NCBI GenBank assembly: GCA_013138675.1
Contig: WTCH01000060.1
Location: 1 to 24,479 of the forward strand
DNA: 24,479 nucleotides
Origin: Woeseiaceae bacterium
GTDB lineage: Bacteria; Pseudomonadota; Gammaproteobacteria; Steroidobacterales; Woeseiaceae
Direction of reading: 5' to 3'
This document shows, one piece after another, positions 15,633 to 24,056 of the stretch. The number at the start of each line of letters is the position of its first letter. The first letter of the stretch is position 1. The position numbers and the translations under genes are program-made. The notes beneath the pieces were generated by a model. The model was not told where the DNA came from, searched no databases, and saw only the letters and a list, made by a program, of their open reading frames with translations.

Positions 15633-16766
15633 ATGAATTCACCAACAACGAAGCACCACAGGTCATCCACCCCGGCGATCACCCTCTTCGTCCTGGTTGC
15701 TGCCGGTGCATGCAACGCGCAGGAGTCCGCGCCCATGGAGATGTATACCGAGCAGGCAGGCGGGTTGATTCTGACCAGTAGCGGCGCTTCGCATTTCGCA
15801 CAACTCGCGCTGGACTGCGTCCACAAAGAGTATCCGAACAAGCTCAACCAGGTACTGGAGAGCGACGAATTCCTGCTCTCACCCAAAACCCTGCACCCGG
15901 CCTTCTATGGCTGCTTTGACTGGCATTCGTCCGTACATGGTCACTGGATGCTCGTAAAGCTGCTCAAGCAGTTCCCGGAGCTGGCAGAGCATGACGAGAT
16001 CATCGCGGGACTGGCCACCTCGCTGTCCGTGGAGAACGTTACAGGAGAGGTCGCTTACCTTGGCCAGGAATCTGGCAGCTGGGAGCGTACGTATGGTTGG
16101 GCCTGGCTGCTGCAACTGGCGATGGAACTTGGCGAATGGGACGATCCGTTTGCGGCGGAACTTGCAGGTAAGCTCGCGCCTTTGACGCAAATCATCCGCG
16201 ACAAATACATCGAATTCCTGCCGCGGCAGGAGTACCCGATCCGAACCGGCGTACACCCGAACACAGCCTTTGGTTTGTCCTTTGCACTCGATTACGCGCG
16301 CTCGGCTGGCGATGATGAACTTATTCAGTCGCTCACAGAGGCGGCATTACGCTACTACGAGAACGACAAAAACTGTCCTTTGTCCTGGGAACCGAGCGGT
16401 GAGGACTTCCTGTCACCGTGCTTCGAGGAAGCCGCGTTAATGGCGCGAGTGTTGCCTTCCGACGCGTACGGCAGCTGGCTTGCGGCGTTTTTGCCCGGCT
16501 TGTCTGCCGCGGATGCGCTGGTACCGGCCAATGTCAGCGACCGCTCGGATCCGAAGATCGTGCACCTCGATGGGCTGAACCTGAGTCGCGCCTGGGATCT
16601 CTATTCGATCTCCAGCCGCATCGACGACGAGGATCTCAAATCGCAGTTGCGCTCTTGGGCGAGCGAACACCTTGCCGCGTCATTACCCCACGTTGCGAGC
16701 AAGCACTACGAAGGCTCGCACTGGCTCGGATCATTCGCGGTATACGCGCTGACGCGTATCGACTAA
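15633..16766 (+). CDS. Exported DUF2891 family protein
   Basis: Protein of the uncharacterised DUF2891 family, 377 aa. Family hallmarks are FYGCFDWHSSVHGHW at 91-105, TYGWAWLLQLAMEL, YPIRTGVHPNTAFGL and SWEPSGEDFLSPCFEEA. The pattern of conserved Trp, His, Asp and Glu in alpha-helical segments recalls an alpha/alpha-barrel enzyme, but no reaction is established to my knowledge. An N-terminal signal (hydrophobic ITLFVLVAAGAC) is present. AAGAC around C27 is an imperfect lipobox, so either a soluble periplasmic or a lipid-anchored protein is possible. Many family members that I recall lack such a signal. The gene is divergent from the M16 peptidase across 92 nt and its stop codon overlaps that of the convergent YjdF-like gene by 4 nt. 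Confidence 0.85.
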   Translation: MNSPTTKHHRSSTPAITLFVLVAAGACNAQESAPMEMYTEQAGGLILTSSGASHFAQLALDCVHKEYPNKLNQVLESDEFLLSPKTLHPAFYGCFDWHSSVHGHWMLVKLLKQFPELAEHDEIIAGLATSLSVENVTGEVAYLGQESGSWERTYGWAWLLQLAMELGEWDDPFAAELAGKLAPLTQIIRDKYIEFLPRQEYPIRTGVHPNTAFGLSFALDYARSAGDDELIQSLTEAALRYYENDKNCPLSWEPSGEDFLSPCFEEAALMARVLPSDAYGSWLAAFLPGLSAADALVPANVSDRSDPKIVHLDGLNLSRAWDLYSISSRIDDEDLKSQLRSWASEHLAASLPHVASKHYEGSHWLGSFAVYALTRID

Positions 16767-17365
16767 TCCAGCGCGCGCAGTTGCTTGTCGTGCAGTCGGC
16801 TGAAGAACACGAGCGCTGACACAGCGCCAAGCAACGCCAGCCACATGTCGGATTGCGTATCCCAGATGTAGCCCTGCGTGCCGAGGAACGAGTCGGCCGC
16901 TTCTGCCGACAGCAATGCAACCCACCATTCGATTAGCTCATAGAACGCGCTGATGGCCAGGCAGACACAGACGATCAGGAAGTTGCGCCAGCCCGGGTAG
17001 TTGACGACGTTCTTGCGGATCAGGATTTCGCGCGCAACGATGGCCGGGACAAAACCCTGCGCGAAGTGGCCGAGCTTGTCGTAATTATTGCGGGTCTGAT
17101 CAAACGCGTCTTTGATCCAGTCGCCCAGCGGCACCTCGGCATACGTGTAATGACCGCCGACCATCAGGATGATGCAGTGAATCAGTATCAGGATGTAGGT
17201 AAGCCGTGTAAGTGGGAAGCGCTCGCGCGTAAACCACAGGACTGCCGCGGCAATGAACGCAGGCACAACCTCGAGCAACCAGGTCGGATAGTCGTGCGGC
17301 CCAATGCCTGACCAGATCAACACAGCTGAGAAGATAACGATCCAGGTTGTCTTTGGTGCCGTCAT
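16763..17365 (-). CDS. YjdF/DUF2238 inner-membrane protein
   Basis: Integral membrane protein of the DUF2238 (YjdF) family, 200 aa from the ATG at 17365; function unknown. About six hydrophobic segments are visible, starting at TTWIVIFSAVLIW. Conserved polar motifs are GGHYTYAEVPL, NNYDKLGHFAQGFVPA, AFYELIEWW and GTQGYIWDTQSDM, the last close to the final membrane helix. The frame is open 17 codons upstream, but that part overlaps slyX. The chosen start lies 1 nt after the slyX stop, which supports co-transcription and translational coupling. The 3' end overlaps the DUF2891 stop codon by 4 nt on the opposite strand. Confidence 0.88.
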   Translation of the reverse strand: MTAPKTTWIVIFSAVLIWSGIGPHDYPTWLLEVVPAFIAAAVLWFTRERFPLTRLTYILILIHCIILMVGGHYTYAEVPLGDWIKDAFDQTRNNYDKLGHFAQGFVPAIVAREILIRKNVVNYPGWRNFLIVCVCLAISAFYELIEWWVALLSAEAADSFLGTQGYIWDTQSDMWLALLGAVSALVFFSRLHDKQLRALD

Positions 17366-17366
17366 G

Positions 17367-17570
17367 TTAGTAATGCGGCGGCCGCTCATCCTGCTCGGGA
17401 TTCGCGTCGCCCTCACCGATCGAACGGACTCGCTGGATGAGGGAGGTGCACAACTCCTCGAGTTGCATCAGTTTGGTCTGCTGCTGGGTCACAACCTCAT
17501 TGAGCTCGTTCACCACCTGTTCCTGGTGCGCCAGTTTGACTTCGATGTCGACGAATCTTTCTTCGCTCAT
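17367..17570 (-). CDS. slyX: SlyX family protein
   Basis: Small cytoplasmic coiled-coil protein of unknown function, 67 aa. The sequence is a heptad-like coil (FVDIEVKLAHQEQVVNELN, then VVTQQQTKLMQLE) followed by an acidic, proline-containing tail ending RPPHY, the standard SlyX C-terminal signature. The ATG at 17570 is preceded by a very strong GGAGGGGGTG ribosome binding site, which decides it against the ATG five codons earlier. slyX is divergent from uup across a 55-nt gap that contains a REP-like unit, and is followed directly by the YjdF-like gene. Confidence 0.93.
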   Translation of the reverse strand: MSEERFVDIEVKLAHQEQVVNELNEVVTQQQTKLMQLEELCTSLIQRVRSIGEGDANPEQDERPPHY

Positions 17571-17592
17571 GGTCACCCCCTCCAAAAGAGTA

Positions 17593-17617
17593 TCGCCCGC
17601 TGGGGCAGCCTCCTACA
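17593..17617 (-). repeat. REP-like hairpin in the slyX/uup divergent gap
   Basis: Read on the minus strand, this 25-nt unit starts TGTAGGAG and ends GCGA, like the pair at 5800-5858, and shares loop CCCA with the unit at 5834. Its stem is degenerate: four Watson-Crick pairs, one G-T wobble and one G-G mismatch. It is a singlet rather than an inverted pair. It takes up nearly half of the 55-nt intergenic region, so it must overlap control signals of slyX or uup. Confidence 0.7.
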
Positions 17618-17618
17618 A
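17613..17618 (+). promoter_or_regulatory. Possible -10 box for uup, made partly from the REP end
   Basis: TACAAT overlaps the last bases of the REP-like unit and ends 7 nt before the uup ATG at 17626, so a transcript from here would be leaderless or nearly so. No good -35 box is seen 16-18 nt upstream, and no Shine-Dalgarno sequence precedes the ATG. This is a weak candidate. Confidence 0.25.
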
Positions 17619-17625
17619 TAGGCAA

Positions 17626-19542
17626 ATGGCTTTAATCCGTTTCGACGAAGTGAGCCTCGCGTTTGGCGATCACGTCATCCTCCGCGAGGCCAGTCTGGCA
17701 ATTGAGCCCGGCGAGCGCGTGTGCCTGATAGGACGCAATGGCGCCGGCAAGTCGACGACCTTGAAACTCATTACCGGCGAACTCGAGCACGATCACGGCG
17801 ATATCGTCTGCAGCAGCAACCTTGTCGTCAGCCAGCTCGCGCAGACGCTACCCGAGGCGATGGATCAGCCAGTCCACGACATCGTCCGGTCAGGCCTCAC
17901 TGACATCCAAGATTTGCTCGAGACCTACAAGGAACAATCGAAGCTCGAGCTCGACAAGCACGGCCTGATGGCACTTGAGGCGCTGCACGCCAAGATCGAC
18001 GCGCATGATGGCTGGCATATCGAACAACGCATTGAAGAAACGATTTCCGATCTCGAAATCCCGGCAGAGAAGAAGATGAACGAGTTGTCCGGCGGCTGGC
18101 GGCGACGCGTTGCGCTGGCGAAGGCGCTCGTACAGAAACCCGACCTGCTGCTGCTCGACGAGCCGACCAATCATCTCGATATTGCGACGATCAAGTGGCT
18201 CGAAGACAAGGTCTACTCGTACCCGGGCGCCGTGATGTTTATTACGCACGATCGGGCATTTCTGCAGAAACTCGCCACGCGCATACTCGAAATCGACCGT
18301 GGCAAAATCAAAAGCTGGCCTGGCGATTACGCTAACTTCCTGAGACGTAAGGAAAAATCGGTCGAGGATGAGCAGACGGCGAACGCCCTGTTTGACAAGA
18401 AACTCGGGCAGGAAGAAGTGTGGATTCGACAGGGAATCAAGGCGCGTCGAACCCGCAACGAAGGTCGAGTGCGAGCCCTGACGAAAATGCGCGATGAGCG
18501 CGAGGAGCGCGTGAAGCCCGATGCCCATGCACGCATCCACATCGAGGAAGCCGAACAATCCGGACGCAAAGTCATTCGCGCGAAGAACGTCAGTTACCGC
18601 TACGTTGACGCGCCGCTAATCGAAAACTTTTCACTTAAGATCATGCGCGGCGACCGCATCGGGTTAATCGGTAACAACGGCATTGGTAAGACCACCCTGT
18701 TGCGATTGCTGCTCGGTGATCTGGAACCGCAAACCGGCACGTTGAAACACGGCACCAACCTCGAAGTCGGATACTTCGATCAACTACGCCAGACACTTGA
18801 TCTCGACAAATCTGTCGCCTACAACGTCGGCGAGGGTAGAACCTATATCAAACTCAATGGCAAGGACCGACATATTATCGGCTACCTCAAGGGCTTTCTG
18901 TTCAGTCCGAAACGGGCAGCGATGCCGGTTAAGGCGTTGTCCGGCGGTGAACGCAATCGCGTTATCCTGGCCAAGCTTTTCACGCGCCCTGCCAACTTGC
19001 TGGTACTCGACGAACCAACCAACGATCTCGACATCGAAACGCTCGAAGTGCTTGAGCAGAAGTTATGCGAATTTAAAGGCACGCTGATCGTCGTAAGTCA
19101 CGATCGTGAGTTCCTCGACAACGTCGTAACAAGCACTATCGTGTTTGAGAAAGACGGCCGCATTCAGGAATACGTCGGCGGTTACAGCGACTGGCTCCGG
19201 AGCGGCCACGAGCTCGCGGAAACAGAAGATCCGTTTGGTCTCTCTGTTGCAGAGCGCAAACAAGCTGCTGCCGTAGAACGCCGCATGCAAAAGAAGGCAA
19301 CCAAACTTAGCTATAAAGACCAGCGCGAGCTCGATCAGCTGCCCGCAAAGATCGAGTCGATCGAGAACTCGATCGCGGAGCTCCAGCTGGTAGTGTCACA
19401 ACCGGACTTTTACTCGCAGGACCACGAGTTGGTTCAGGACAAGCTCAAAGAACTGGCCGACACCGAGGCGCAGCTTGAGAAATGCGTCGAGCGCTGGTCC
19501 GAACTCGAAATCATGCAGGACAGCTTCCGCCAGGGTACCTGA
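17626..19542 (+). CDS. uup: ABC-F ATPase, Uup type
   Basis: Soluble ABC-F protein with two ATPase domains, expected to act at the ribosome; Uup is also linked to precise transposon excision in E. coli. The protein is 638 aa. The first domain has Walker A GRNGAGKS at 36-43, signature ELSGGWRRRVALA and Walker B LLLLDEPTNHLD. The second has GNNGIGKTT, ALSGGERNRVILA and LLVLDEPTNDLD. Both domains therefore keep the catalytic glutamate. The C-terminal coiled coil beginning near KKATKLSYKDQRELDQLP is the Uup-type extension, separating it from EttA and YheS. The frame is open 63 codons further upstream but that overlaps slyX; the ATG giving MALIRFDEVSLAFGD fits the family. The 5-oxoprolinase gene begins at its stop codon. 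Confidence 0.93.
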   Translation: MALIRFDEVSLAFGDHVILREASLAIEPGERVCLIGRNGAGKSTTLKLITGELEHDHGDIVCSSNLVVSQLAQTLPEAMDQPVHDIVRSGLTDIQDLLETYKEQSKLELDKHGLMALEALHAKIDAHDGWHIEQRIEETISDLEIPAEKKMNELSGGWRRRVALAKALVQKPDLLLLDEPTNHLDIATIKWLEDKVYSYPGAVMFITHDRAFLQKLATRILEIDRGKIKSWPGDYANFLRRKEKSVEDEQTANALFDKKLGQEEVWIRQGIKARRTRNEGRVRALTKMRDEREERVKPDAHARIHIEEAEQSGRKVIRAKNVSYRYVDAPLIENFSLKIMRGDRIGLIGNNGIGKTTLLRLLLGDLEPQTGTLKHGTNLEVGYFDQLRQTLDLDKSVAYNVGEGRTYIKLNGKDRHIIGYLKGFLFSPKRAAMPVKALSGGERNRVILAKLFTRPANLLVLDEPTNDLDIETLEVLEQKLCEFKGTLIVVSHDREFLDNVVTSTIVFEKDGRIQEYVGGYSDWLRSGHELAETEDPFGLSVAERKQAAAVERRMQKKATKLSYKDQRELDQLPAKIESIENSIAELQLVVSQPDFYSQDHELVQDKLKELADTEAQLEKCVERWSELEIMQDSFRQGT

Positions 19543-19544
19543 TG

Positions 19545-22500
19545 ATGTGGCAAGTATGGATTGATCGCGGTGGCACATTTACGGATATCGTGGCGCGGCA
19601 TCCGGACGGCCACCTCGTCAGTCACAAGCTGTTGTCTGAAAATCCGGAACGCTACAAGGATGCTGCTGTACAAGGGATTCGAATCGCGCTGGGTCTCAAC
19701 GCTACTGACAATATCCCGATTGGCACCGTCGCCAGCGTCAGGATGGGAACCACGGTCGCTACGAATGCGCTGCTCGAGCGCACAGGCGACCGAGTCGTCT
19801 ACGTTACGACACGCGGGTTTGGTGATGCGCTACGTATCGGCTACCAAAGCCGTCCACGCATTTTCGATCTTGATATCAAGTTACCAGAGTTGCTTTACGA
19901 GCGAGTTATCGAGGCCGATGAACGCGTCGCTGCAGACGGCGAGGTGTTACAGGTTCTGGATGAAAATCAGGTTCGCGCCGATCTGCAGGTCGCCTTTGAT
20001 ACGGGCATCAAGTCTGCCGCCGTCGCTTTTCTTCACGGTTACCAGTTTCACGACCATGAACGTCGGGTTGGCGAGATATGCAGGCAGATCGGGTTCACAC
20101 AAGTCTCACTAAGCTACGAGACCAGTCCATTGATCAAGCTGGTCTCTCGTGCCGACACAACAGTAGTTGACGCCTACCTGTCGCCAATCCTGCGCCGCTA
20201 CGTTGAGCAGGTTGCCGATGAACTCGGCGCCGACGGCGAAAAAGGCCCGGGACTCATGTTCATGCAGTCCAACGGCGGACTGACGGATGCCCGGCTGTTC
20301 CAGGGCAAAGACGCGATCCTGTCCGGGCCTGCTGGCGGCGTTGTCGGCATGACACGAACTGCCGCCATGAATGGGTTCGACAGAATCATAGGTTTTGACA
20401 TGGGTGGCACGTCGACCGATGTGACCCACTTCAACGGCGAGTATGAACGTAGCTTTGAGACACTTGTCGCGGGTGTGCGCATGCGCGCGCCGATGATGAA
20501 CATCCACACCGTAGCCGCCGGTGGCGGATCGATACTGCAGTACGATGGATCACGATTTCGTGTTGGACCCGCATCAGCAGGTGCGGATCCCGGCCCGGCC
20601 TGTTACCGCCGCGGCGGACCCCTGACCGTTACCGACTGCAATGTCGTGTTGGGCAAAATCCAGCCCGACTACTTCCCTGCCATTTTCGGTGCCGGTGGCA
20701 ACGAAAGACTCGACAGTGAAACGGTGCACAAGCAGTTTTCCAAACTTGCAAAACAGGTTTCGAGTACACAAGGCGCACCCATATCAGCCGAGGATGTTGC
20801 TGAGGGGTTCCTGCGCATCGCCGTGGAGAACATGGCCAATGCGATCAAGAAAATCTCGGTGCAACGTGGTTACGACGTCACGGACTACACACTCAACTGC
20901 TTCGGCGGCGCCGGCGGCCAGCATGCCTGCCAGGTTGCCGACGCGCTCGGGATGGAACGCGTCTTCCTGCACCCGTTGGCTGGCGTATTGTCAGCCTACG
21001 GAATGGGACTCGCGGACATCCGCGCCATGCGTGAGGCACAACTGGACATTGCCTTCGAAGGGGAGTCGATCCAACAGGTTGTCGCTGCAAGCTGCGAGCC
21101 GCTCGCGGTATCCGCGCGCGAGGAAGTACGCCGGCAAGACGTTGCTGACGAATACATATCCATCGTCACGAAGGTTCACCTGCGCTACGAGGGCACGGAT
21201 ACCAGCTTGCTCGTGGACCTCGGCAGCGGCGAACAGATGATGGTCGATTTTTGCGATGTGCATCGCCAACGATTCGGTTTCATCTCGCCGGATCGCCGTC
21301 TCGTCGTTGAAGCCGTTTCCGTTGAGGCGATTGGCGGGAGCGGTACCGCCGCCAACCTTGAATCGGCGTTGCCGCCTGCGGCGATCGAGTTAACCCCGCG
21401 CGAAACCGTGACCATGTATTGCGCCGGTGCCCGGCATAAAACGCCGCTATTTGATCGCGCCGACATGGAACATGGCCATGTTGTCACCGGGCCGGCGATC
21501 ATCGTCGAGGCAACCGGGACAATTGTCATTGAACATGGCTGGCGAGGTATCGTGAATGCACTCGGCCACCTCGTCCTGGATCGACACATCGAGCGTGAAG
21601 CCGTCGAGGCCATCGGTACCAGCGCCGATCCGGTTATGCTCGAAGTCTTCAATAACCTGTTTATGTCGGTGGCCGAACACATGGGCGCCACGCTGCAGAA
21701 CACAGCGTATTCGGTCAACATCAAGGAGCGCCTGGATTTCTCCTGTGCCCTGTTCAGTGCGGACGGCGACCTGATCGCCAATGCGCCGCACATCCCTGTA
21801 CACCTCGGATCGATGAGCGACTCGGTCCGCACGATCATCAATGCCAATGCCGGCAAGATCCGGCCAGGCAATGTCTATGCGCTCAATGCGCCCTACCACG
21901 GCGGCACCCATCTTCCCGACGTAACTGTCATCACGCCGGCTTTCGATGCGCACGGCAATCGGCTGATGTTTTACGTTGCCTCGCGCGGTCATCACGCCGA
22001 CATAGGTGGTCGCACACCCGGGTCCGCGCCTCCTGACAGTACGCATATCGATGAGGAAGGTGTGTTACTCGACAACGTCCTGCTGGTCGAAAACGGTCAA
22101 TTGCGCGAAAAGGAATTGCGCGAACTGCTCGGCTCGGGCAAATATCCGTGCCGCAATATTGACCAGAATATCGCCGATTTGTCGGCGCAGATTGCGGCTA
22201 ACGAGACCGGCATTGCAGAACTGCGGAAAATGGTCGATCACTATGGCATCGATGTCGTCAATGCCTACATGACGCATGTGCAAGACAACGCCGAGGAGTC
22301 GGTTCGCCGCGTTATCGACGTGCTGCGAGATGGCGAATTCGAGTACCCCATGGACGACGGCTGCAGGATCTGCGTTCGTATATCGGTCGATCGCAACAAG
22401 CGCTGTGCGACGCTCGATTTCACGGGAACCTCCGGGCAAAACGCAGGCAATTACAATGCGCCAGCCGCCGTCTCGAAGGCCGCGGTCCTGTACGTGTTCA

Positions 22501-23153
22501 GGACCTTGGTTGACGATGACATTCCGCTGAACGAAGGCTGCTTCAAGCCACTCAAGCTAAACATACCGCAGCCATCGATGATCAGCCCAGAGTACCCGGC
22601 TGCTGTAATGGCGGGCAATGTCGAGGTGTCGCAGGCTGTGACGAATACGCTGTATGGCGCGCTTGGTGTCCTGGCTGCCTCGCAAGGCACAATGAACAAC
22701 ATCTTCTACGGTAACGACGAATACCAGAACTACGAAACGATTTGCGGCGGCACCGGCGCCGGAGCCGATCATGACGGCACCAGCGCGGTCCACAGTCACA
22801 TGACAAATACACGCATGACCGACCCGGAAGTACTCGAGGCCCGATTCCCGGTTCGCAATGAGGCGTTTGCGATCCGCAAGGGCTCAGGAGGCAGAGGGCG
22901 CCACAAGGGTGGCGATGGCGTCATACGCAAGCTGCGCTTTCTCGAGCCGATGACCGCTACAATGCTGACCTCGCATCGCGTTGTTGCACCGTTTGGTCTT
23001 GAGGGCGGCAGCCCTGGTCGCTGCGGCAACAATACCGTTGTTCGGTCGGACGGAAGCACGGAGCAACTCCGGGGCAATGACGAAATATCACTAGGCCCCG
23101 GAGACATGCTGGTGATCGAGACGCCGGGCGGCGGCGGCTTCGGATCAGATTAG
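19545..23153 (+). CDS. 5-oxoprolinase-type fused hydantoinase (HyuA-HyuB)
   Basis: Cytoplasmic ATP-dependent amidohydrolase of the hydantoinase/oxoprolinase family. Full-length fusions of this size typically hydrolyse 5-oxoproline to glutamate. The protein is 1202 aa. The HyuA-like ATP-binding half covers about 1-690, with the opening IDRGGTFTDIVARHPDG and DMGGTSTDV from residue 285. The HyuB-like half begins near DPVMLEVFNNLFMSVAEHMG (about 695) and carries PYHGGTHLPDV, ASRGHHADIGG and the late GTGAGADHDGTSAVHSH. There are two adjacent ATGs, the first overlapping the uup stop (TGATG); I use the second, which gives MWQVWIDRGG as in relatives. The substrate is inferred from the fused architecture. 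Its 3' end overlaps the convergent MAPEG gene by 9 nt. Confidence 0.9.
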   Translation: MWQVWIDRGGTFTDIVARHPDGHLVSHKLLSENPERYKDAAVQGIRIALGLNATDNIPIGTVASVRMGTTVATNALLERTGDRVVYVTTRGFGDALRIGYQSRPRIFDLDIKLPELLYERVIEADERVAADGEVLQVLDENQVRADLQVAFDTGIKSAAVAFLHGYQFHDHERRVGEICRQIGFTQVSLSYETSPLIKLVSRADTTVVDAYLSPILRRYVEQVADELGADGEKGPGLMFMQSNGGLTDARLFQGKDAILSGPAGGVVGMTRTAAMNGFDRIIGFDMGGTSTDVTHFNGEYERSFETLVAGVRMRAPMMNIHTVAAGGGSILQYDGSRFRVGPASAGADPGPACYRRGGPLTVTDCNVVLGKIQPDYFPAIFGAGGNERLDSETVHKQFSKLAKQVSSTQGAPISAEDVAEGFLRIAVENMANAIKKISVQRGYDVTDYTLNCFGGAGGQHACQVADALGMERVFLHPLAGVLSAYGMGLADIRAMREAQLDIAFEGESIQQVVAASCEPLAVSAREEVRRQDVADEYISIVTKVHLRYEGTDTSLLVDLGSGEQMMVDFCDVHRQRFGFISPDRRLVVEAVSVEAIGGSGTAANLESALPPAAIELTPRETVTMYCAGARHKTPLFDRADMEHGHVVTGPAIIVEATGTIVIEHGWRGIVNALGHLVLDRHIEREAVEAIGTSADPVMLEVFNNLFMSVAEHMGATLQNTAYSVNIKERLDFSCALFSADGDLIANAPHIPVHLGSMSDSVRTIINANAGKIRPGNVYALNAPYHGGTHLPDVTVITPAFDAHGNRLMFYVASRGHHADIGGRTPGSAPPDSTHIDEEGVLLDNVLLVENGQLREKELRELLGSGKYPCRNIDQNIADLSAQIAANETGIAELRKMVDHYGIDVVNAYMTHVQDNAEESVRRVIDVLRDGEFEYPMDDGCRICVRISVDRNKRCATLDFTGTSGQNAGNYNAPAAVSKAAVLYVFRTLVDDDIPLNEGCFKPLKLNIPQPSMISPEYPAAVMAGNVEVSQAVTNTLYGALGVLAASQGTMNNIFYGNDEYQNYETICGGTGAGADHDGTSAVHSHMTNTRMTDPEVLEARFPVRNEAFAIRKGSGGRGRHKGGDGVIRKLRFLEPMTATMLTSHRVVAPFGLEGGSPGRCGNNTVVRSDGSTEQLRGNDEISLGPGDMLVIETPGGGGFGSD

Positions 23154-23531
23154 CTGCACGATCAGCGCGACGATGCAGAGCCAACTCGCCGCGAAAGACA
23201 GGGTCCGAAGCCAGGGAATGCCAAACGTATAGACGGCGAGATGCACAAGCCGCGCCCAGAAGTAGATATTGCAGGCTAGCACCGTCGTGCCATTGCTAAC
23301 GTCTGCAGCATTTAGCATCAATACGAGTGCCGCGAAAATGACCAGGTTTTCAACAGCATTGTAGTGCGCTTTCTTCATCCTCTCCGCCCACGGCGCAAGC
23401 GGCTTCGGATGATCGGGATAGCCGACCGCATTGACCAACCCCCTCACCATGATCGTGTTGAGGACGTACGGGACCCACATGATCGCCGATAAAGCGACGA
23501 CCCAGGTCAAACTCATCAGTTCACTTGTCAT
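23145..23531 (-). CDS. MAPEG family membrane protein
   Basis: Small four-helix inner-membrane protein of the MAPEG family (membrane-associated proteins in eicosanoid and glutathione metabolism), 128 aa. Features are an N-terminal helix (LTWVVALSAIMWVPYVLN), the cytosolic segment PWAERMKKAHYNAVENLVIF with the family ER...HxNxxEN pattern, ARLVHLAVYTFGIPWLRTL, and a final hydrophobic helix. Bacterial MAPEG proteins can be glutathione-dependent, but many have no known substrate. Its ATG overlaps the GNAT stop codon (ATGA), so it is the last gene of a coupled terB-GNAT-MAPEG unit. Its stop lies inside the 3' end of the convergent 5-oxoprolinase gene. Confidence 0.9.
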   Translation of the reverse strand: MTSELMSLTWVVALSAIMWVPYVLNTIMVRGLVNAVGYPDHPKPLAPWAERMKKAHYNAVENLVIFAALVLMLNAADVSNGTTVLACNIYFWARLVHLAVYTFGIPWLRTLSFAASWLCIVALIVQLI

Positions 23532-24049
23532 TGTTGTTCTCCTTTCTGCTTATTCCCGGCGGCACGGGTCAGGTAGTAGCACGCGTCGGCGTGCGGCATG
23601 TCGTCGGGATAGTCTGTGACTTCAAACCCCAACGACTTGTAGCATTCATAGGCGGGCTTGTTCTCGCGGAAAACAAATAACGAGAATTCATCGCTCGGAA
23701 ACATCGCCTGACCAGCCGTCATCAGCATTTCGATCAGCCGCCGGCCGACGCCACGCCCGCGCATTTCCGGGGCTGCAACAAGCCGGGCCAGGTGAATTCT
23801 GCTATCACGTTCATACAATTGCCCGAATGCGGAGAAGCGAGTCGATGGATCGAAAAGGCAAAACGAGGCCATTTTCTCCCAGTAGATATCCTTGAAGAAC
23901 GTCTCACGTGTAAACGGAAACCGAAACGATGGTCCACCCCAAATGTGCACGTCTTCGTACACCGGAAACCAGAGCATCAAGTCATCGATGTCGGCTGCAA
24001 TTGCTTCGCGCAGAATCCAGCCATCATCTTGCAGCGCCTCCCCTGTCAT
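23528..24049 (-). CDS. GNAT family N-acetyltransferase
   Basis: Predicted acetyl-CoA-dependent acyltransferase, 173 aa from the ATG at 24049. The GNAT core is clear: residues 87-110 read HLARLVAAPEMRGRGVGRR, with the RGRGVG acetyl-CoA pyrophosphate loop at 97-102. This is followed by FSLFVFRENKPAYECYKSLG, the usual motif B with its late Tyr, and the GFEV ending. The substrate cannot be told. The upstream extension of the frame (47 codons) overlaps the TerB-like gene and does not look like GNAT. It starts 7 nt after the TerB-like stop and ends in a 4-nt ATGA overlap with MAPEG, so the three genes are probably one transcript. Confidence 0.9.
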   Translation of the reverse strand: MTGEALQDDGWILREAIAADIDDLMLWFPVYEDVHIWGGPSFRFPFTRETFFKDIYWEKMASFCLFDPSTRFSAFGQLYERDSRIHLARLVAAPEMRGRGVGRRLIEMLMTAGQAMFPSDEFSLFVFRENKPAYECYKSLGFEVTDYPDDMPHADACYYLTRAAGNKQKGEQQ

Positions 24050-24056
24050 GACCGCG

